Shown here: positions 7,937 to 16,922 of the stretch, in pieces
How positions within the stretch are numbered: the stretch's first letter is position 1
How the letters are laid out: every line of letters begins with the position of its first letter
Assembly: GCF_008121495.1 (NCBI RefSeq)
Contig: NZ_CP043051.1
Coordinates: forward strand, 868,001 to 932,000
Length of the DNA: 64,000 nt
Reading direction: 5' to 3'
Origin: Mediterraneibacter gnavus ATCC 29149
GTDB taxonomy: Bacteria; Bacillota; Clostridia; Lachnospirales; Lachnospiraceae
The notes under the pieces: generated by a model
The model's database searches: none
What the model saw: only the letters and a program-made list of their open reading frames with translations
Told to the model about the DNA's origin: nothing
Position numbers and translations under genes: made by a program

Positions 7937-9244
7937 TTATATTTTCCCCTTAAAATACCGTAACACCTGCTTTTCAAGTACGCCTTTTACTTTAAAGCAC
8001 CCTTTCGAGTGGTAACTATTAGTTTCGTTATAACTAACCACCCCACATCCACCACCACAAGCTGGTAAATATACACATTCTTTACATTCTTCATTCTCTA
8101 ATGGGTTATGAGACATCCAATCATAAAATGAATATTTTATGTTATCAATATTACCGTTCTCATTAATATTCCCCATCAAATGTTGCTCATCCCCTGCATG
8201 TTCCCAACATTTATATAATTCACCATTGGGAGTGACAGTAAACTGACTATCAGCATATAATCCACAATAAATCCATCTATGAAATGGTTTTGTATATAAA
8301 GTAAACCCTTCCATTTCAGCCTTACTCCATAATTTACTCAATACCTCTCCTACAATACTTTCACTTAAACAATTCCCTGAATATGCAGAACATGCTTGCG
8401 TAGAACCTCTAACGATTCCAAAGTCAACATTGCAATTTGTTAGACCTTTTCCATTAATTCCAAGATATTCCAAAAGTGTACTCACTTCATCCAAATTATT
8501 CTTATCCACATTGATTCTTATAACCGTATGTATATCGGCACATTTATTGTTTAGCAATTCTAAAGCCGAAATAATCTGTTCAAATGAACCTTTTCCATCC
8601 TTATATTTTCTTCTTGCATTATGCGTATCAGGCATACCATCAAGAGTTATTTGTATCTGCTGACAATTATAATTTATTAATTGGCTTACTATCTCTGCTG
8701 TTAATAAAGTTCCATTCGTTATTATCCCTGATGCAAACTCTATATTTTTTTCTGCACAGAATTTCTTTAATGCATCTAAAATATAAAATCCACATTCTAT
8801 ATTAAGTAATGGCTCTCCTCCAAACAGATTAATATACATACTTTTTGAATTTCTTGCTTTTGCTTGGTTTATCATAAACCCTATAAATCTATCTGCGGTT
8901 GCTTTATTCATTCTTGTTGTTCTACATCCTGCCCCCTCATAGCAATATATACAAGCTAAATTACATGCCCAAGTTAGCAGTACTGTTGCCGATAATACAC
9001 TATTATTGAATCTTGTTTGGTTTTGAATGTAGCTAAAATATCTATTTTCTTCAACCTGATCATCCACAATAATTCCTTTTTTCAAAAAATCATCATATAA
9101 TTCTTTATTAAGTTGATCTGGTAGATTATTATCAATTATTTCTTCAACACCTGTAGATATTTTAAAACACTCTCCTGAAAGCGTATTAAATAAAACTCTT
9201 TTATTCCCTTCTTTGATTATCAGATTAAATTTAGAAAATTTCAT
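7937..9244 (-). CDS. Radical SAM/SPASM peptide maturase A
   Basis: 435 residues. An N-terminal PqqD/RRE-like segment (residues 1-70: NLIIKEGNKRVLFNTLSGECF ... FLKKGIIVDD) probably binds a leader peptide. The radical SAM core follows with CNLACIYC holding the SAM-bound [4Fe-4S] cluster (near residues 94-101) and INLFGGEPLL. The C-terminal SPASM domain ends in CKECVYLPACGGGCG and a final Cys pair, for two auxiliary clusters. I choose the ATG at 9244 because AGGAGG is 8 bases upstream; the GTG two codons earlier is too close. It likely forms thioether links in the Cys-repeat peptide or in the 9353-9478 peptide. Confidence 0.9.
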   Translation of the reverse strand: MKFSKFNLIIKEGNKRVLFNTLSGECFKISTGVEEIIDNNLPDQLNKELYDDFLKKGIIVDDQVEENRYFSYIQNQTRFNNSVLSATVLLTWACNLACIYCYEGAGCRTTRMNKATADRFIGFMINQAKARNSKSMYINLFGGEPLLNIECGFYILDALKKFCAEKNIEFASGIITNGTLLTAEIVSQLINYNCQQIQITLDGMPDTHNARRKYKDGKGSFEQIISALELLNNKCADIHTVIRINVDKNNLDEVSTLLEYLGINGKGLTNCNVDFGIVRGSTQACSAYSGNCLSESIVGEVLSKLWSKAEMEGFTLYTKPFHRWIYCGLYADSQFTVTPNGELYKCWEHAGDEQHLMGNINENGNIDNIKYSFYDWMSHNPLENEECKECVYLPACGGGCGVVSYNETNSYHSKGCFKVKGVLEKQVLRYFKGKI

Positions 9245-9273
9245 GTACACTTCCTCCTTGTTGCCTACATAAA

Positions 9274-9302
9274 ATTATAGTATTTTTTAACTTTAAAGTT
9301 AC
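9274..9302 (-). promoter_or_regulatory. Candidate promoter of maturase A with an adjoining palindrome
   Basis: A perfect TATAAT (9274-9279, minus strand) with GTAACT as a weak -35 at 17-base spacing. The spacer and -35 contain the perfect 12-base palindrome AACTTTAAAGTT (9289-9300). It lies between the small precursor and maturase A, so maturase A can be transcribed separately. A regulator bound to the palindrome would block the promoter (inference). Confidence 0.5.
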
Positions 9303-9352
9303 TTGTTACCTAAACCGTATCTCCTTAATCATCATGTCATCGTAAATCTCTA

Positions 9353-9478
9353 TTAAGATTCGATACTTAGCCATGCACTTCCATCAATACAATCATTTAA
9401 ACAATCTACCTGTATTTTTCCGCAATCATCACTGTACACATTAACTTCTTCCTCTGTCAGTTCCAACTTTTCATTCAT
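9353..9478 (-). CDS. RiPP precursor peptide 1 (C-x6-C-x3-C family)
   Basis: A 41-residue reading frame with a strong AAGGAGG site 8 bases before the ATG. The leader is short and acidic (MNEKLELTEEEV), followed by NVYS and a core with Cys19, Cys26 and Cys30 in the order C-x6-C-L-N-D-C, then GSAWLSIES. The same layout, TEEE-[VI]-x2-YS-x(1,2)-C-x6-CLxDC, is found in the peptide at 20547-20702 more than 11 kb away. Between two radical SAM genes, it is best read as a substrate of one or more of these maturases. Thioether (ranthi- or sactipeptide) chemistry is the likely modification but is not shown. Confidence 0.8.
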   Translation of the reverse strand: MNEKLELTEEEVNVYSDDCGKIQVDCLNDCIDGSAWLSIES

Positions 9479-9591
9479 ACTATTACCTCCTTAATTTTCC
9501 GTATGTAAAACAATTTTAAATATATCCCTTTTCTAATTTAACGACTACAACTTATGTCTATTTTGCATTTTTTTCTTCCTACATGGATTCA

Positions 9592-10851
9592 CTATCTTTC
9601 TCCCATACATTTCTTTATTTTTTCAAGATATTGAACATAATTTTCAAGTTTTTCTCTATTTTTATCCTGCTGTTTGTAATAAAATAGCACATATTTAAAC
9701 ATTGCTTTTGCAAAAATACATTTACGGTCATATTCTCCTTCCGAAGCCATACATTTCCCACCACATATATAACGATAATCGCATTCCTTACATATTTCTT
9801 TATAGTCCACACAAAATAACTGCTTTATTTCATCTTCCTTCAGCAAACAGTCTTGAGTTTTCAAAATCTTTTCAGAACTATCTGTAAGTATATTGCCCAT
9901 TCGAACCTGATTCTTTTCCATACACTGACACATATAAATATCGCCTTCCGGGAAAATTGCCATAACTTTTCCATAACCCCCACAAGAATTTCTTACCTGA
10001 ATCCTTTGGTAAAAGGCTTCTCCTATTTTTTTATTCTCGTATCCCTGTTTCAATATATATTTTGCTATCTTCAGGTTCATATCAAGATGTTCCATATCTG
10101 ATAAAATTTTAGAGTTTTCTTTCGCCCTACCCACGGATGAAACAATATTAAAAAGAACATTAATGTCATATTTAACAGCTATATCAATCAATCGATACAA
10201 ATCCACTTCATTAGTTTTCTCATAAATAAAGCTAAGAACCACCTTTATTCCAGCTTGCTGACACATCTCGATATGATTAATTAGCTGCTGCTCCTTTTCA
10301 GGCGTTCCAAACATGTGCATGGTACTGAAATCAATTTCGTCTATATATCCTTTGAGTTGTTCTGTTAATTCTCTGGTGATTGCAAGACCATTGCTCTGCA
10401 GTGTTATGGGGCAAGTCAAACCATTTCTTAATGCTTTTGCAATTTCCACAATTTGATCTTTAATCAGTGGCTCTCCACCTGTAAGAATCATTTTATGTGG
10501 TTTATTTTTCTGAAAGAACGGAATCACCTTATTCTGTATATCCTCCAGCTTAAATTCTTTTTCTGGACGAAGCTTGTCGTTTGCACTGATCGCACAAAAA
10601 TCACAATTCATATTACATTTCCTGGTTACCATCAAATATACCGTATTGATTTTCTCATGATTATTTTCTATTTCCTTTATAAATTCAGTTTGCTGCTTCC
10701 ATACAGGGAATAACTTTTCCTGAAACTCTGGTTTATCTAAATTGTCTGCAAATCTTTTACTTACCCCCAGGCAGACTTTTCCTACCGGATCAATTAAAGC
10801 CACTTTTTCTCCCTCAGTTATCTTAATAAACTCATTCATCTTACTTTCCAT
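9592..10851 (-). CDS. Radical SAM/SPASM peptide maturase B
   Basis: 419 residues from the ATG at 10851, which has AGGAG 10 bases upstream and overlaps the previous stop by 11 bases. The N-terminal 70 residues (NEFIKITEGEKVALIDPVGKV) resemble a reduced PqqD-like leader-binding domain. The core holds CNMNCDFC and MILTGGEPLI; the C-terminal SPASM region has CKECDYRYICGGKC and a late Cys. It is the last gene of a translationally coupled run (maturase D, exporter, protease, maturase C, maturase B) and stands directly before precursor 1. Confidence 0.9.
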   Translation of the reverse strand: MESKMNEFIKITEGEKVALIDPVGKVCLGVSKRFADNLDKPEFQEKLFPVWKQQTEFIKEIENNHEKINTVYLMVTRKCNMNCDFCAISANDKLRPEKEFKLEDIQNKVIPFFQKNKPHKMILTGGEPLIKDQIVEIAKALRNGLTCPITLQSNGLAITRELTEQLKGYIDEIDFSTMHMFGTPEKEQQLINHIEMCQQAGIKVVLSFIYEKTNEVDLYRLIDIAVKYDINVLFNIVSSVGRAKENSKILSDMEHLDMNLKIAKYILKQGYENKKIGEAFYQRIQVRNSCGGYGKVMAIFPEGDIYMCQCMEKNQVRMGNILTDSSEKILKTQDCLLKEDEIKQLFCVDYKEICKECDYRYICGGKCMASEGEYDRKCIFAKAMFKYVLFYYKQQDKNREKLENYVQYLEKIKKCMGER

Positions 10852-11947
10852 GACGTAAATATCTCCTTTCATATTCTTGTTTCAGCTTTTCAAGCTGTTT
10901 TTCAGTTAAGTTTGTTTGAATCAGATGATACATCCACTTCGTCACTTCACAATTCACTTTTATAGGTTGATATACATTTTGGTGAATTTCATAATTTGCC
11001 ACCTGACAGCCTCTTGTTTTACAATGTCTAATATATTGACATTCTTTACACATTGTATCCTCTTGATCCTCTAGGTAAATAATCTCTCGAATCCTCGGAA
11101 CATCCAACCCGACTTCTACAGAACCGATTTTAAATTCTGGAAGTTCCGCACAAGTATAAATCCCACCATCCGTTGTTACATAGCAAGTTGTCAAACCCGC
11201 CTTACATGCATAAAATGGACATGGAATCAGGAATGATTTCAGATATTGTTCCCAGAGATTCCAGAAGATTACTTCTTGATTTTTTTGTATATATGCTTTA
11301 TATAAGCCAAATACTTTCTCTATCTGCTCTCGTAATCCCTGTATCTGCTCATCACTCCAGGAGCAATAATAATCAATTCCTGATTCTAATTTTTTAATTC
11401 CTAAATCAATCAAAAACTGGAAACTTTCTGCATAATATTGATAGTTATTACTTGTCACAACACTGGCTACCGAAATCTGATTTCCTGTTTCCTGCTCATA
11501 TTTTCTCAATAACGGAAGATTCTTCATGATTTTTTCAAAACTTCCATTTCCTGCATAGTCTCTCCTGTTCAAATTCTGAACATACTCAGGACCATCTAAA
11601 CTCACCTTCACCTCAAATGTATTTTCCACAAAAAAATCAATTATCTCATCTGTAACTAACGTTCCATTTATCGTAGTACTGAACTTGCATATTAAGTTTG
11701 TTTCCTGGCATTTTTTCTTCGTATAATCTACAGCATCTTTTATCAGATTAAATGCCATAAGAGGTTCCCCTCCAATAAAGTAAACCATAAGTGTCCGATC
11801 ATGCTGCTTATTTGCTTCATGCACAGCAATATCGATTACCTTTTGAGCCGTTTCTAAACTCATGTATGTATTTTTCTTCTCGCCCAGGTAGCAGTAAGTA
11901 CAATTCAAATTGCACTTATTTATAATCTCTAATGACAATGTATACAT
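10841..11947 (-). CDS. Radical SAM/SPASM peptide maturase C
   Basis: 368 residues; the core begins at once, with CNLNCTYC at residues 12-19 followed by YLGEKKN, so there is no leader-binding domain of its own. GGEPLM and the SPASM Cys set (CKECQYIRHCKTRGC) are present. It is a clear paralogue of maturase E (19422-20480): both begin MYT-[LI]-x-LE-x4-CNL-x-C-x-YCYLGEK and share TDGGIY-x-CA. This matches the paralogy of the two small precursors. It follows the protease gene by 11 bases with its own AGGAGG. Confidence 0.9.
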   Translation of the reverse strand: MYTLSLEIINKCNLNCTYCYLGEKKNTYMSLETAQKVIDIAVHEANKQHDRTLMVYFIGGEPLMAFNLIKDAVDYTKKKCQETNLICKFSTTINGTLVTDEIIDFFVENTFEVKVSLDGPEYVQNLNRRDYAGNGSFEKIMKNLPLLRKYEQETGNQISVASVVTSNNYQYYAESFQFLIDLGIKKLESGIDYYCSWSDEQIQGLREQIEKVFGLYKAYIQKNQEVIFWNLWEQYLKSFLIPCPFYACKAGLTTCYVTTDGGIYTCAELPEFKIGSVEVGLDVPRIREIIYLEDQEDTMCKECQYIRHCKTRGCQVANYEIHQNVYQPIKVNCEVTKWMYHLIQTNLTEKQLEKLKQEYERRYLRHGK

Positions 11948-11958
11948 TTTCCTGCCTC

Positions 11959-12960
11959 CTAAACTGTAAATTGGTTCAAATTTCTATTTGTTTTCTTCTG
12001 GAAATCCAATCTTTCCACCATATTAAATAAGGGATATCGCAAAACAATTTCTGTCTTCGGATGTTCCATGGCATATATCCTGATTCTCTCTTTATACTCA
12101 CATATTTCCTGATAATTGTTGTGATCAATAAATAGCACCGGATACTGCTCTGCTGTTTTTTTATTTCTCAATTTTTCCATTCCACTTTCAAAAGTATCAC
12201 ATCTCTCTGTTCTCGTAACTTCCCGTATGAAACGCTGCTCTAAAGGTTCTTCTATACGGTTCGTTAGAAAATAACATTGTTTCTGCTTCAATGTTTGATA
12301 TGGATAATAGTGATTCAAAGTGTTGAGAGTAAACTGTAAAATTGCCTGTTGATACTGTTTCTCATAGTTACTCAAATAGCCTGTTACCACAGCACAGGCA
12401 AGGCTATTTCCTGGATGTAGAACCGGTATTCCTAAGTGATATAAAAAGAAAAGCCCACAAGAAAAAATTACATCATTTTTCTTTTCATCATATTGAAGCA
12501 CTTGTACCGGTTTTTCCATATCCAGGCATCTTACTCCCATTACAAAGGGGAATGAAGCTGGATAGGTTGCTTCTGCTTTCTGATTGGAATATGCAGCCAC
12601 AATCAAAATCCCCTTTTCTATAGCTGCCCTACACACTTCCTCGATTTCTTTGTGATACTTGTACTCATCTCCCATACTCATATTAATTATATCTACCTGT
12701 TCCTCTATCAGTAATTCAATACCTTCTATCATATCCAGAACCGTACTCTTTTTGTTCTTCCTCACAATGGGTACCAGAACAATTTCCGCTTCCGGGTTTT
12801 CCTTTAAAATAAAAGAACAGACATATTCCGCATGGGTAAATCCAAAGGTATCTTTACTGTATTCCTGACCATTCCACTTGCAGTCTATTTTTACAATTTT
12901 CTTATCCAGAAAAAAAGGATTATCAAAAGATCCATTGGAATCCAACACACCTATCCTCAC
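11959..12960 (-). CDS. Subtilisin-fold (S8) serine protease, candidate leader peptidase
   Basis: 333 residues with a diverged subtilase triad: Asp7 in IGVLDSN, His43 in FTHAEYVCSF, Ser186 in GNSLACAVVTGY, plus the oxyanion Asn126 in VAAYSNQ and the NMSMG strand. There is no signal peptide or propeptide, so it should act in the cytoplasm. The last 130 residues lie beyond the core and are not recognised. Its ATGA overlap with the exporter gene and its place among maturase genes fit a leader-removing protease, as in other RiPP loci. The exporters lack a C39 domain, which makes this role more likely. Confidence 0.8.
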   Translation of the reverse strand: MRIGVLDSNGSFDNPFFLDKKIVKIDCKWNGQEYSKDTFGFTHAEYVCSFILKENPEAEIVLVPIVRKNKKSTVLDMIEGIELLIEEQVDIINMSMGDEYKYHKEIEEVCRAAIEKGILIVAAYSNQKAEATYPASFPFVMGVRCLDMEKPVQVLQYDEKKNDVIFSCGLFFLYHLGIPVLHPGNSLACAVVTGYLSNYEKQYQQAILQFTLNTLNHYYPYQTLKQKQCYFLTNRIEEPLEQRFIREVTRTERCDTFESGMEKLRNKKTAEQYPVLFIDHNNYQEICEYKERIRIYAMEHPKTEIVLRYPLFNMVERLDFQKKTNRNLNQFTV

Positions 12961-14639
12961 TTTTCACTCACCTGCCTTATATGCATCTTTTCCAAATCCA
13001 CGATAATATCCGCTTCTCGCAATTCTTCCAGATTATGCGTAGAAAAAATAATAATTTTCTCCCTTGATAATTCATGCAATAATTGATAAAAACGCCCTCT
13101 TCGCTTTTCATCAATATTTGCTGTCGCTTCGTCAAAAATCAGAATTTGTGAATTTTTCAAAATATTCCTCATAATATCCAAACGTCGCATTTGTCCCTCT
13201 GAGAAATTGCATGGATCTATCTTTATCTCGGTATCCCATACCATTTCTAAAGTATGCATTTCATCATACAAATCCAAGCACTTTGCCACCATATCCATTT
13301 CTTCCTCCGAAACAGTATGTAGTAATCCCATGTTCCGTCTTACTGTATCATTGAAGAACTGTGTACGCTGCATAACATATCCTGTATTTTCCCAATAGCT
13401 GTTAATATCTAATTCCTGTAAATCTGTGTTATTTACAACTACTTTTCCCTCTGTCGGCTGATACACACCTGTTATAATTTTGAACAAAGTGCTTTTACCC
13501 TGTCCACTTTTCCCATGAACACCGTAAAGAGTGCCTTTTTCAAAATTCAAATTGAGGCGGTCAAATACCTTCTTATTTGACTCTGGATAAGAAAAACTCA
13601 TCGCTTCTAAGGAAATGTTGTTAACTGTTGTTATTTTCTTTCTGTCTCCTTGTTTCTGATCCGGATACTGAAGCAGACCATTGATATCCTTTAAGGAAAC
13701 TACGGCTGTATGGTACTCGTTAGCAAATTGTGCAATTCCAATAATAGGATTCATAATAATTGTCTGGTAATTCATCAATGCCATAATGGTACCTATGGTC
13801 ATATTCCCTTTAAATACTTCTTGTGCACCTACTACCCAAATTATGACTGTTCCAATAAACTGAATTACAAGTATCGTAGATGTATTCAATATGTACAATA
13901 AATTCTGGCGATTCGTCTCTTTTTTATATTTCTGGTTTTTCTCAAAGTACCTATCATGCACATATTGCCCACATTGAAAGAGTCTTGTAATAAACCAATT
14001 ATCATAGGTATTTGTCAGCACACTGGTGATACTATTGTATCCTTCCAGAACTTGACTACTGGTTTCCTGTATCAATTTTCCTAGTATTCTGCTGATAAAA
14101 GGAACGCTGACAAGTAAGATAATATTAGATACGGCAATTCCCTTATGGATAGAAAACATATACGGAGGAACCACTACCAGGATAACAATGTTAGAAATCA
14201 GTGTAATAATGCTTGTGATTCCACATTGTTTCACTGCTGAAACATCTTTATCCACTTTTAGCAAAATGTCACTTAGCTTTATCTTCTCAAAAAAATTTAC
14301 GCTTACTGTTGATAATTTATCTTCTACCTTTTGTCGCATATCTGCTGCTATCTCTTCCGATATGACAGCCACAACATAACGCTGTACATAATTCATAAGG
14401 TAGTTTAGAAGTAACATTCCCAGGAACACCGCCAGAAGAAGCATAAATGCAGATAAACTGGTACCATGCGGATTTCCCAAATCATCTATCACTTTTCCCT
14501 GCAGCTCTGGACGCACCAAAGAAACCCCAGCTGTTAACACAATTATCGCTATCGTTAAAATGTAATAAGGTAGTAGCTTTTTCTTAAAAGCATACTCTTT
14601 TAAAAATCCAAGATATGGGCGTTTTTTTTTACTTTTCAT
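12957..14639 (-). CDS. ABC transporter, fused permease-ATPase (RiPP exporter)
   Basis: 560 residues: six predicted membrane segments, then an ATPase domain with Walker A HGKSGQGKSTLFKI, an altered signature NFSEGQMRRLDI and Walker B ILIFDEATANIDE, then the H-loop FSTHNLEELRE. No peptidase domain is fused. It overlaps maturase D by 11 bases and the protease by 4, so it is translated as part of the same coupled operon. It probably exports the product of the precursor 1/2 type peptides and may also confer self-protection. Confidence 0.88.
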   Translation of the reverse strand: MKSKKKRPYLGFLKEYAFKKKLLPYYILTIAIIVLTAGVSLVRPELQGKVIDDLGNPHGTSLSAFMLLLAVFLGMLLLNYLMNYVQRYVVAVISEEIAADMRQKVEDKLSTVSVNFFEKIKLSDILLKVDKDVSAVKQCGITSIITLISNIVILVVVPPYMFSIHKGIAVSNIILLVSVPFISRILGKLIQETSSQVLEGYNSITSVLTNTYDNWFITRLFQCGQYVHDRYFEKNQKYKKETNRQNLLYILNTSTILVIQFIGTVIIWVVGAQEVFKGNMTIGTIMALMNYQTIIMNPIIGIAQFANEYHTAVVSLKDINGLLQYPDQKQGDRKKITTVNNISLEAMSFSYPESNKKVFDRLNLNFEKGTLYGVHGKSGQGKSTLFKIITGVYQPTEGKVVVNNTDLQELDINSYWENTGYVMQRTQFFNDTVRRNMGLLHTVSEEEMDMVAKCLDLYDEMHTLEMVWDTEIKIDPCNFSEGQMRRLDIMRNILKNSQILIFDEATANIDEKRRGRFYQLLHELSREKIIIFSTHNLEELREADIIVDLEKMHIRQVSEK

Positions 14640-15792
14640 TGCTTAACCTCTGGGCAATCTTCTCACCAAACTCACTGAATTTTAAATTTTCCTCCTGGAT
14701 ATAGTCTATATACATGCCTAATTTTTCTCTAACTATTTCAATCGGCTGCTGTAAATAATATTCAAGAATTTGTACCATTGCCTTATAAAAGATATGTTCA
14801 AAGATGCACTCTGCATCCGATGGTACATTAATCTTCCCTGTATTGACAAAATTCATATACCCACATTTCATACCATGACAAAAATCTCGGATTGTGCATC
14901 CCTTACATTTCGGATCGTTTTTATCAAAATTAGATATTGCTATTAATTTTGCCCTTCTTATGTCGATACCTTCCTTGATATTTCCTATACAATATTTTTC
15001 ATTACTTGTAAGAAATCCGCATGGGTATATCTGACCATTCGGAAATACCTTAAAGTTTCCAATTCCAGCATCGCACATGCCAAAGCAGTTCCCAAAATCA
15101 CACAGCATATTAAACATTTTTCCATCAAATTGATCAATGGTAAAAACTCTGCCCGCTGCAGCCTCATTCAAATAGTACTGCAAAATTTGTCCCACCTGCT
15201 TTTCAAATTTTACCTTCAGCTCATCAGATATTTTTAAATATACATCCATAATCATACAGATGTTATCCAGATTATGCTCATGCAAGTAACGGATATTTTC
15301 GAACATAAACGGAATGGTATTTTCTGTGACTGTCATTCTTACAGAAAAATTCAATCCACTATCCTTTACCTTCATGATATTCTCAAAAATTTTGCCATAG
15401 CAAGAAACTCCATCTTTTGCAATTCTGTTTAAATCATGGGTTTCTTTATTCCCATCAAAGCTGAGGCGTACTGTAAAATGATATTCTTTCATAAATGCAA
15501 TGAACTGATCATCCATTAGGGAACAATTGGTAGTAATATAATACTTTACTTCCCTTTCCGGATAATTATTTTTGATATAGGATACTGCTTGGTAAATTAA
15601 GTTTTTCTTCAGCAAAGGCTCACCGCCTAAAAAATCAATCAAAACTTTCCCTCTATCCCCATAATTCATAATAAACTCCAAAGAATCCACAAGTGTTTTT
15701 TCATTCAACTGATAGTGGTTATGATAGTCCTCATAGCAATATTGGCATTTTAAGTTACAATCTGTCGTTATATAAAGCGTAAAACTAAACAT
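14629..15792 (-). CDS. Radical SAM/SPASM peptide maturase D
   Basis: 387 residues. CNLKCQYC lies at residues 12-19 followed by YEDYHNHYQ, with LGGEPLL and FDGNKETHDLNR in the barrel. The SPASM part has CDAGIGNFKVFPNGQIYPCGF and CKGCTIRDFCHGMKCGYMNF plus a final Cys. It starts directly with the radical SAM core, as maturases C and E do. It is the first gene of the coupled operon maturase D - exporter - protease - maturase C - maturase B, with AAAGGAG before the ATG. Confidence 0.9.
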   Translation of the reverse strand: MFSFTLYITTDCNLKCQYCYEDYHNHYQLNEKTLVDSLEFIMNYGDRGKVLIDFLGGEPLLKKNLIYQAVSYIKNNYPEREVKYYITTNCSLMDDQFIAFMKEYHFTVRLSFDGNKETHDLNRIAKDGVSCYGKIFENIMKVKDSGLNFSVRMTVTENTIPFMFENIRYLHEHNLDNICMIMDVYLKISDELKVKFEKQVGQILQYYLNEAAAGRVFTIDQFDGKMFNMLCDFGNCFGMCDAGIGNFKVFPNGQIYPCGFLTSNEKYCIGNIKEGIDIRRAKLIAISNFDKNDPKCKGCTIRDFCHGMKCGYMNFVNTGKINVPSDAECIFEHIFYKAMVQILEYYLQQPIEIVREKLGMYIDYIQEENLKFSEFGEKIAQRLSNEK

Positions 15793-15891
15793 TAATATTT
15801 CTCCTTTGCTTGTATTTTAAAAATAATTGTAACCAACTTTTCGCATTTATCCATATAATTTGCTTATTTTATATATTTCAGTGCTTACTCT

Positions 15892-15934
15892 AAAAAGATC
15901 CTGGCATTTGATTTCTCAATACCAAGATCTTTTT
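15892..15934 (-). terminator. Intrinsic terminator after the phospholipase gene
   Basis: Stem AAAAAGATC / GATCTTTTT with an inner TGG/CCA extension, 5 bases beyond the stop of the phospholipase C-like gene. It insulates that gene from the maturase D operon. Confidence 0.8.
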
Positions 15935-15938
15935 AACA

Positions 15939-16784
15939 TTATTTATAAATTCCAACTTCCTTACCAAATTTATACATATATTGTGTTACTGTCTGTATAG
16001 CATGCTGTACAGATTTTCTACCTGCACTATCATAGGAACTTTCCTTTTGAGCCTCCGCCGCAAGCCCTTTCGCATATTTTGCTGCTGAATACATCAAATC
16101 TCCTGTTGATGTATTTAATGCAGTTGTATATACGGAGGAACCAAACGAATTTCCTGCTATTGTGTAAGATTTACGGTTTTTATCAACATATTTTTCAAAA
16201 GCGGAATGATTGCTGTTTACTGCTGTCAAGTTCGATGCATGATGCGGTTCGTTTAAGTCCGATACATAATGGGTGCCTTTTCCTAAGTTTGACATAGCCA
16301 ATTGTACATCCCCTGCACGATACGCATTGACTGCTGCCTGAAAATATGACTCTGCTCTTGTCCTAGCTGTCGGAGATTTTTGACCAAGCCAGTTTTTTCC
16401 AGTATCAGGATCATAAAAGTGTCCTGCAAAAGTTCCTGCATCTGTTTCATTTCCAAGTTTATCCGGCCAGTCGGTTGCCTCCATAAGAATAGATGAGTTA
16501 AGCTCACCATTGAATGCACTATTTCCCTTATCATTGCTCAGAATTTTAAGTGTGTTTGCAACAATATACTGATGTGTATGATCTACACCACCAGACGAAA
16601 ATCTTTCATCTGGATTTGTACCATGCTCAATCGGAACTCCTTCCCCGTAAAGTTCATCAGAACCATTCGCAATATCCTGCACTTTTGTTGGAAGTTCTGG
16701 CTGTTCCGCTGCCATAACTGGCATCGTTCCCAATAAAGCCCCCACTGATACCATGGCAATAAATAGTTTCATTTTTTTTCGCAT
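15939..16784 (-). CDS. Secreted zinc-dependent phospholipase C-like enzyme
   Basis: 281 residues with a signal peptide (lysine-rich start, hydrophobic run, cleavage after PVMA-A). It matches the catalytic domain of the alpha-toxin/PlcB family. All expected metal ligands can be placed: His73 (DHTHQYIV), Asp107 (ATDW), His124 (AGHFYDPDTG), His174 and Asp178 (THYVSDL), His184 (EPHH), then His195 and Glu199 (NHSAFEKY). The membrane-binding C-terminal domain of alpha-toxin is absent. I chose the ATG with AGGAGG 7 bases upstream. It sits alone between two terminators inside the RiPP locus, with a dyad upstream that may be an operator. Confidence 0.88.
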   Translation of the reverse strand: MRKKMKLFIAMVSVGALLGTMPVMAAEQPELPTKVQDIANGSDELYGEGVPIEHGTNPDERFSSGGVDHTHQYIVANTLKILSNDKGNSAFNGELNSSILMEATDWPDKLGNETDAGTFAGHFYDPDTGKNWLGQKSPTARTRAESYFQAAVNAYRAGDVQLAMSNLGKGTHYVSDLNEPHHASNLTAVNSNHSAFEKYVDKNRKSYTIAGNSFGSSVYTTALNTSTGDLMYSAAKYAKGLAAEAQKESSYDSAGRKSVQHAIQTVTQYMYKFGKEVGIYK

Positions 16785-16814
16785 ACCCATGCCTCCTCTT
16801 CTTTTTTCTTTATC

Positions 16815-16830
16815 TTACATCTTAATGTAA
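16815..16830. promoter_or_regulatory. Candidate operator upstream of the phospholipase gene
   Basis: Perfect dyad TTACAT-N4-ATGTAA, about 30 bases before the start codon of the phospholipase gene and in its expected promoter zone. Which regulator binds is not visible; the XRE protein at 18953 is one candidate. Confidence 0.4.
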
Positions 16831-16880
16831 AAAAGAAAACAATATTTGACTAAATTGCGTTTTTTTTACCGTATTTGGAT

Positions 16881-16916
16881 ATAAAAAAGTGATACTTACT
16901 TTCGTAAATACCACTT
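16881..16916 (-). terminator. Intrinsic terminator after the histidine kinase gene
   Basis: Stem AAGTGGTATTTAC / GTAAGTATCACTT closed by a GAAA loop and followed by TTTTTT on the minus strand. It ends 7 bases from the kinase stop codon. Confidence 0.9.
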
Positions 16917-16922
16917 ATTATT

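Noticed and set aside
9306..9374. A 22-codon frame overlapping the end of precursor 1 (starts MAKYRILIEIYDDMM)
   Set aside because: It overlaps the better-supported precursor in another frame and has only a poor ribosome site; no homologue is recognised.
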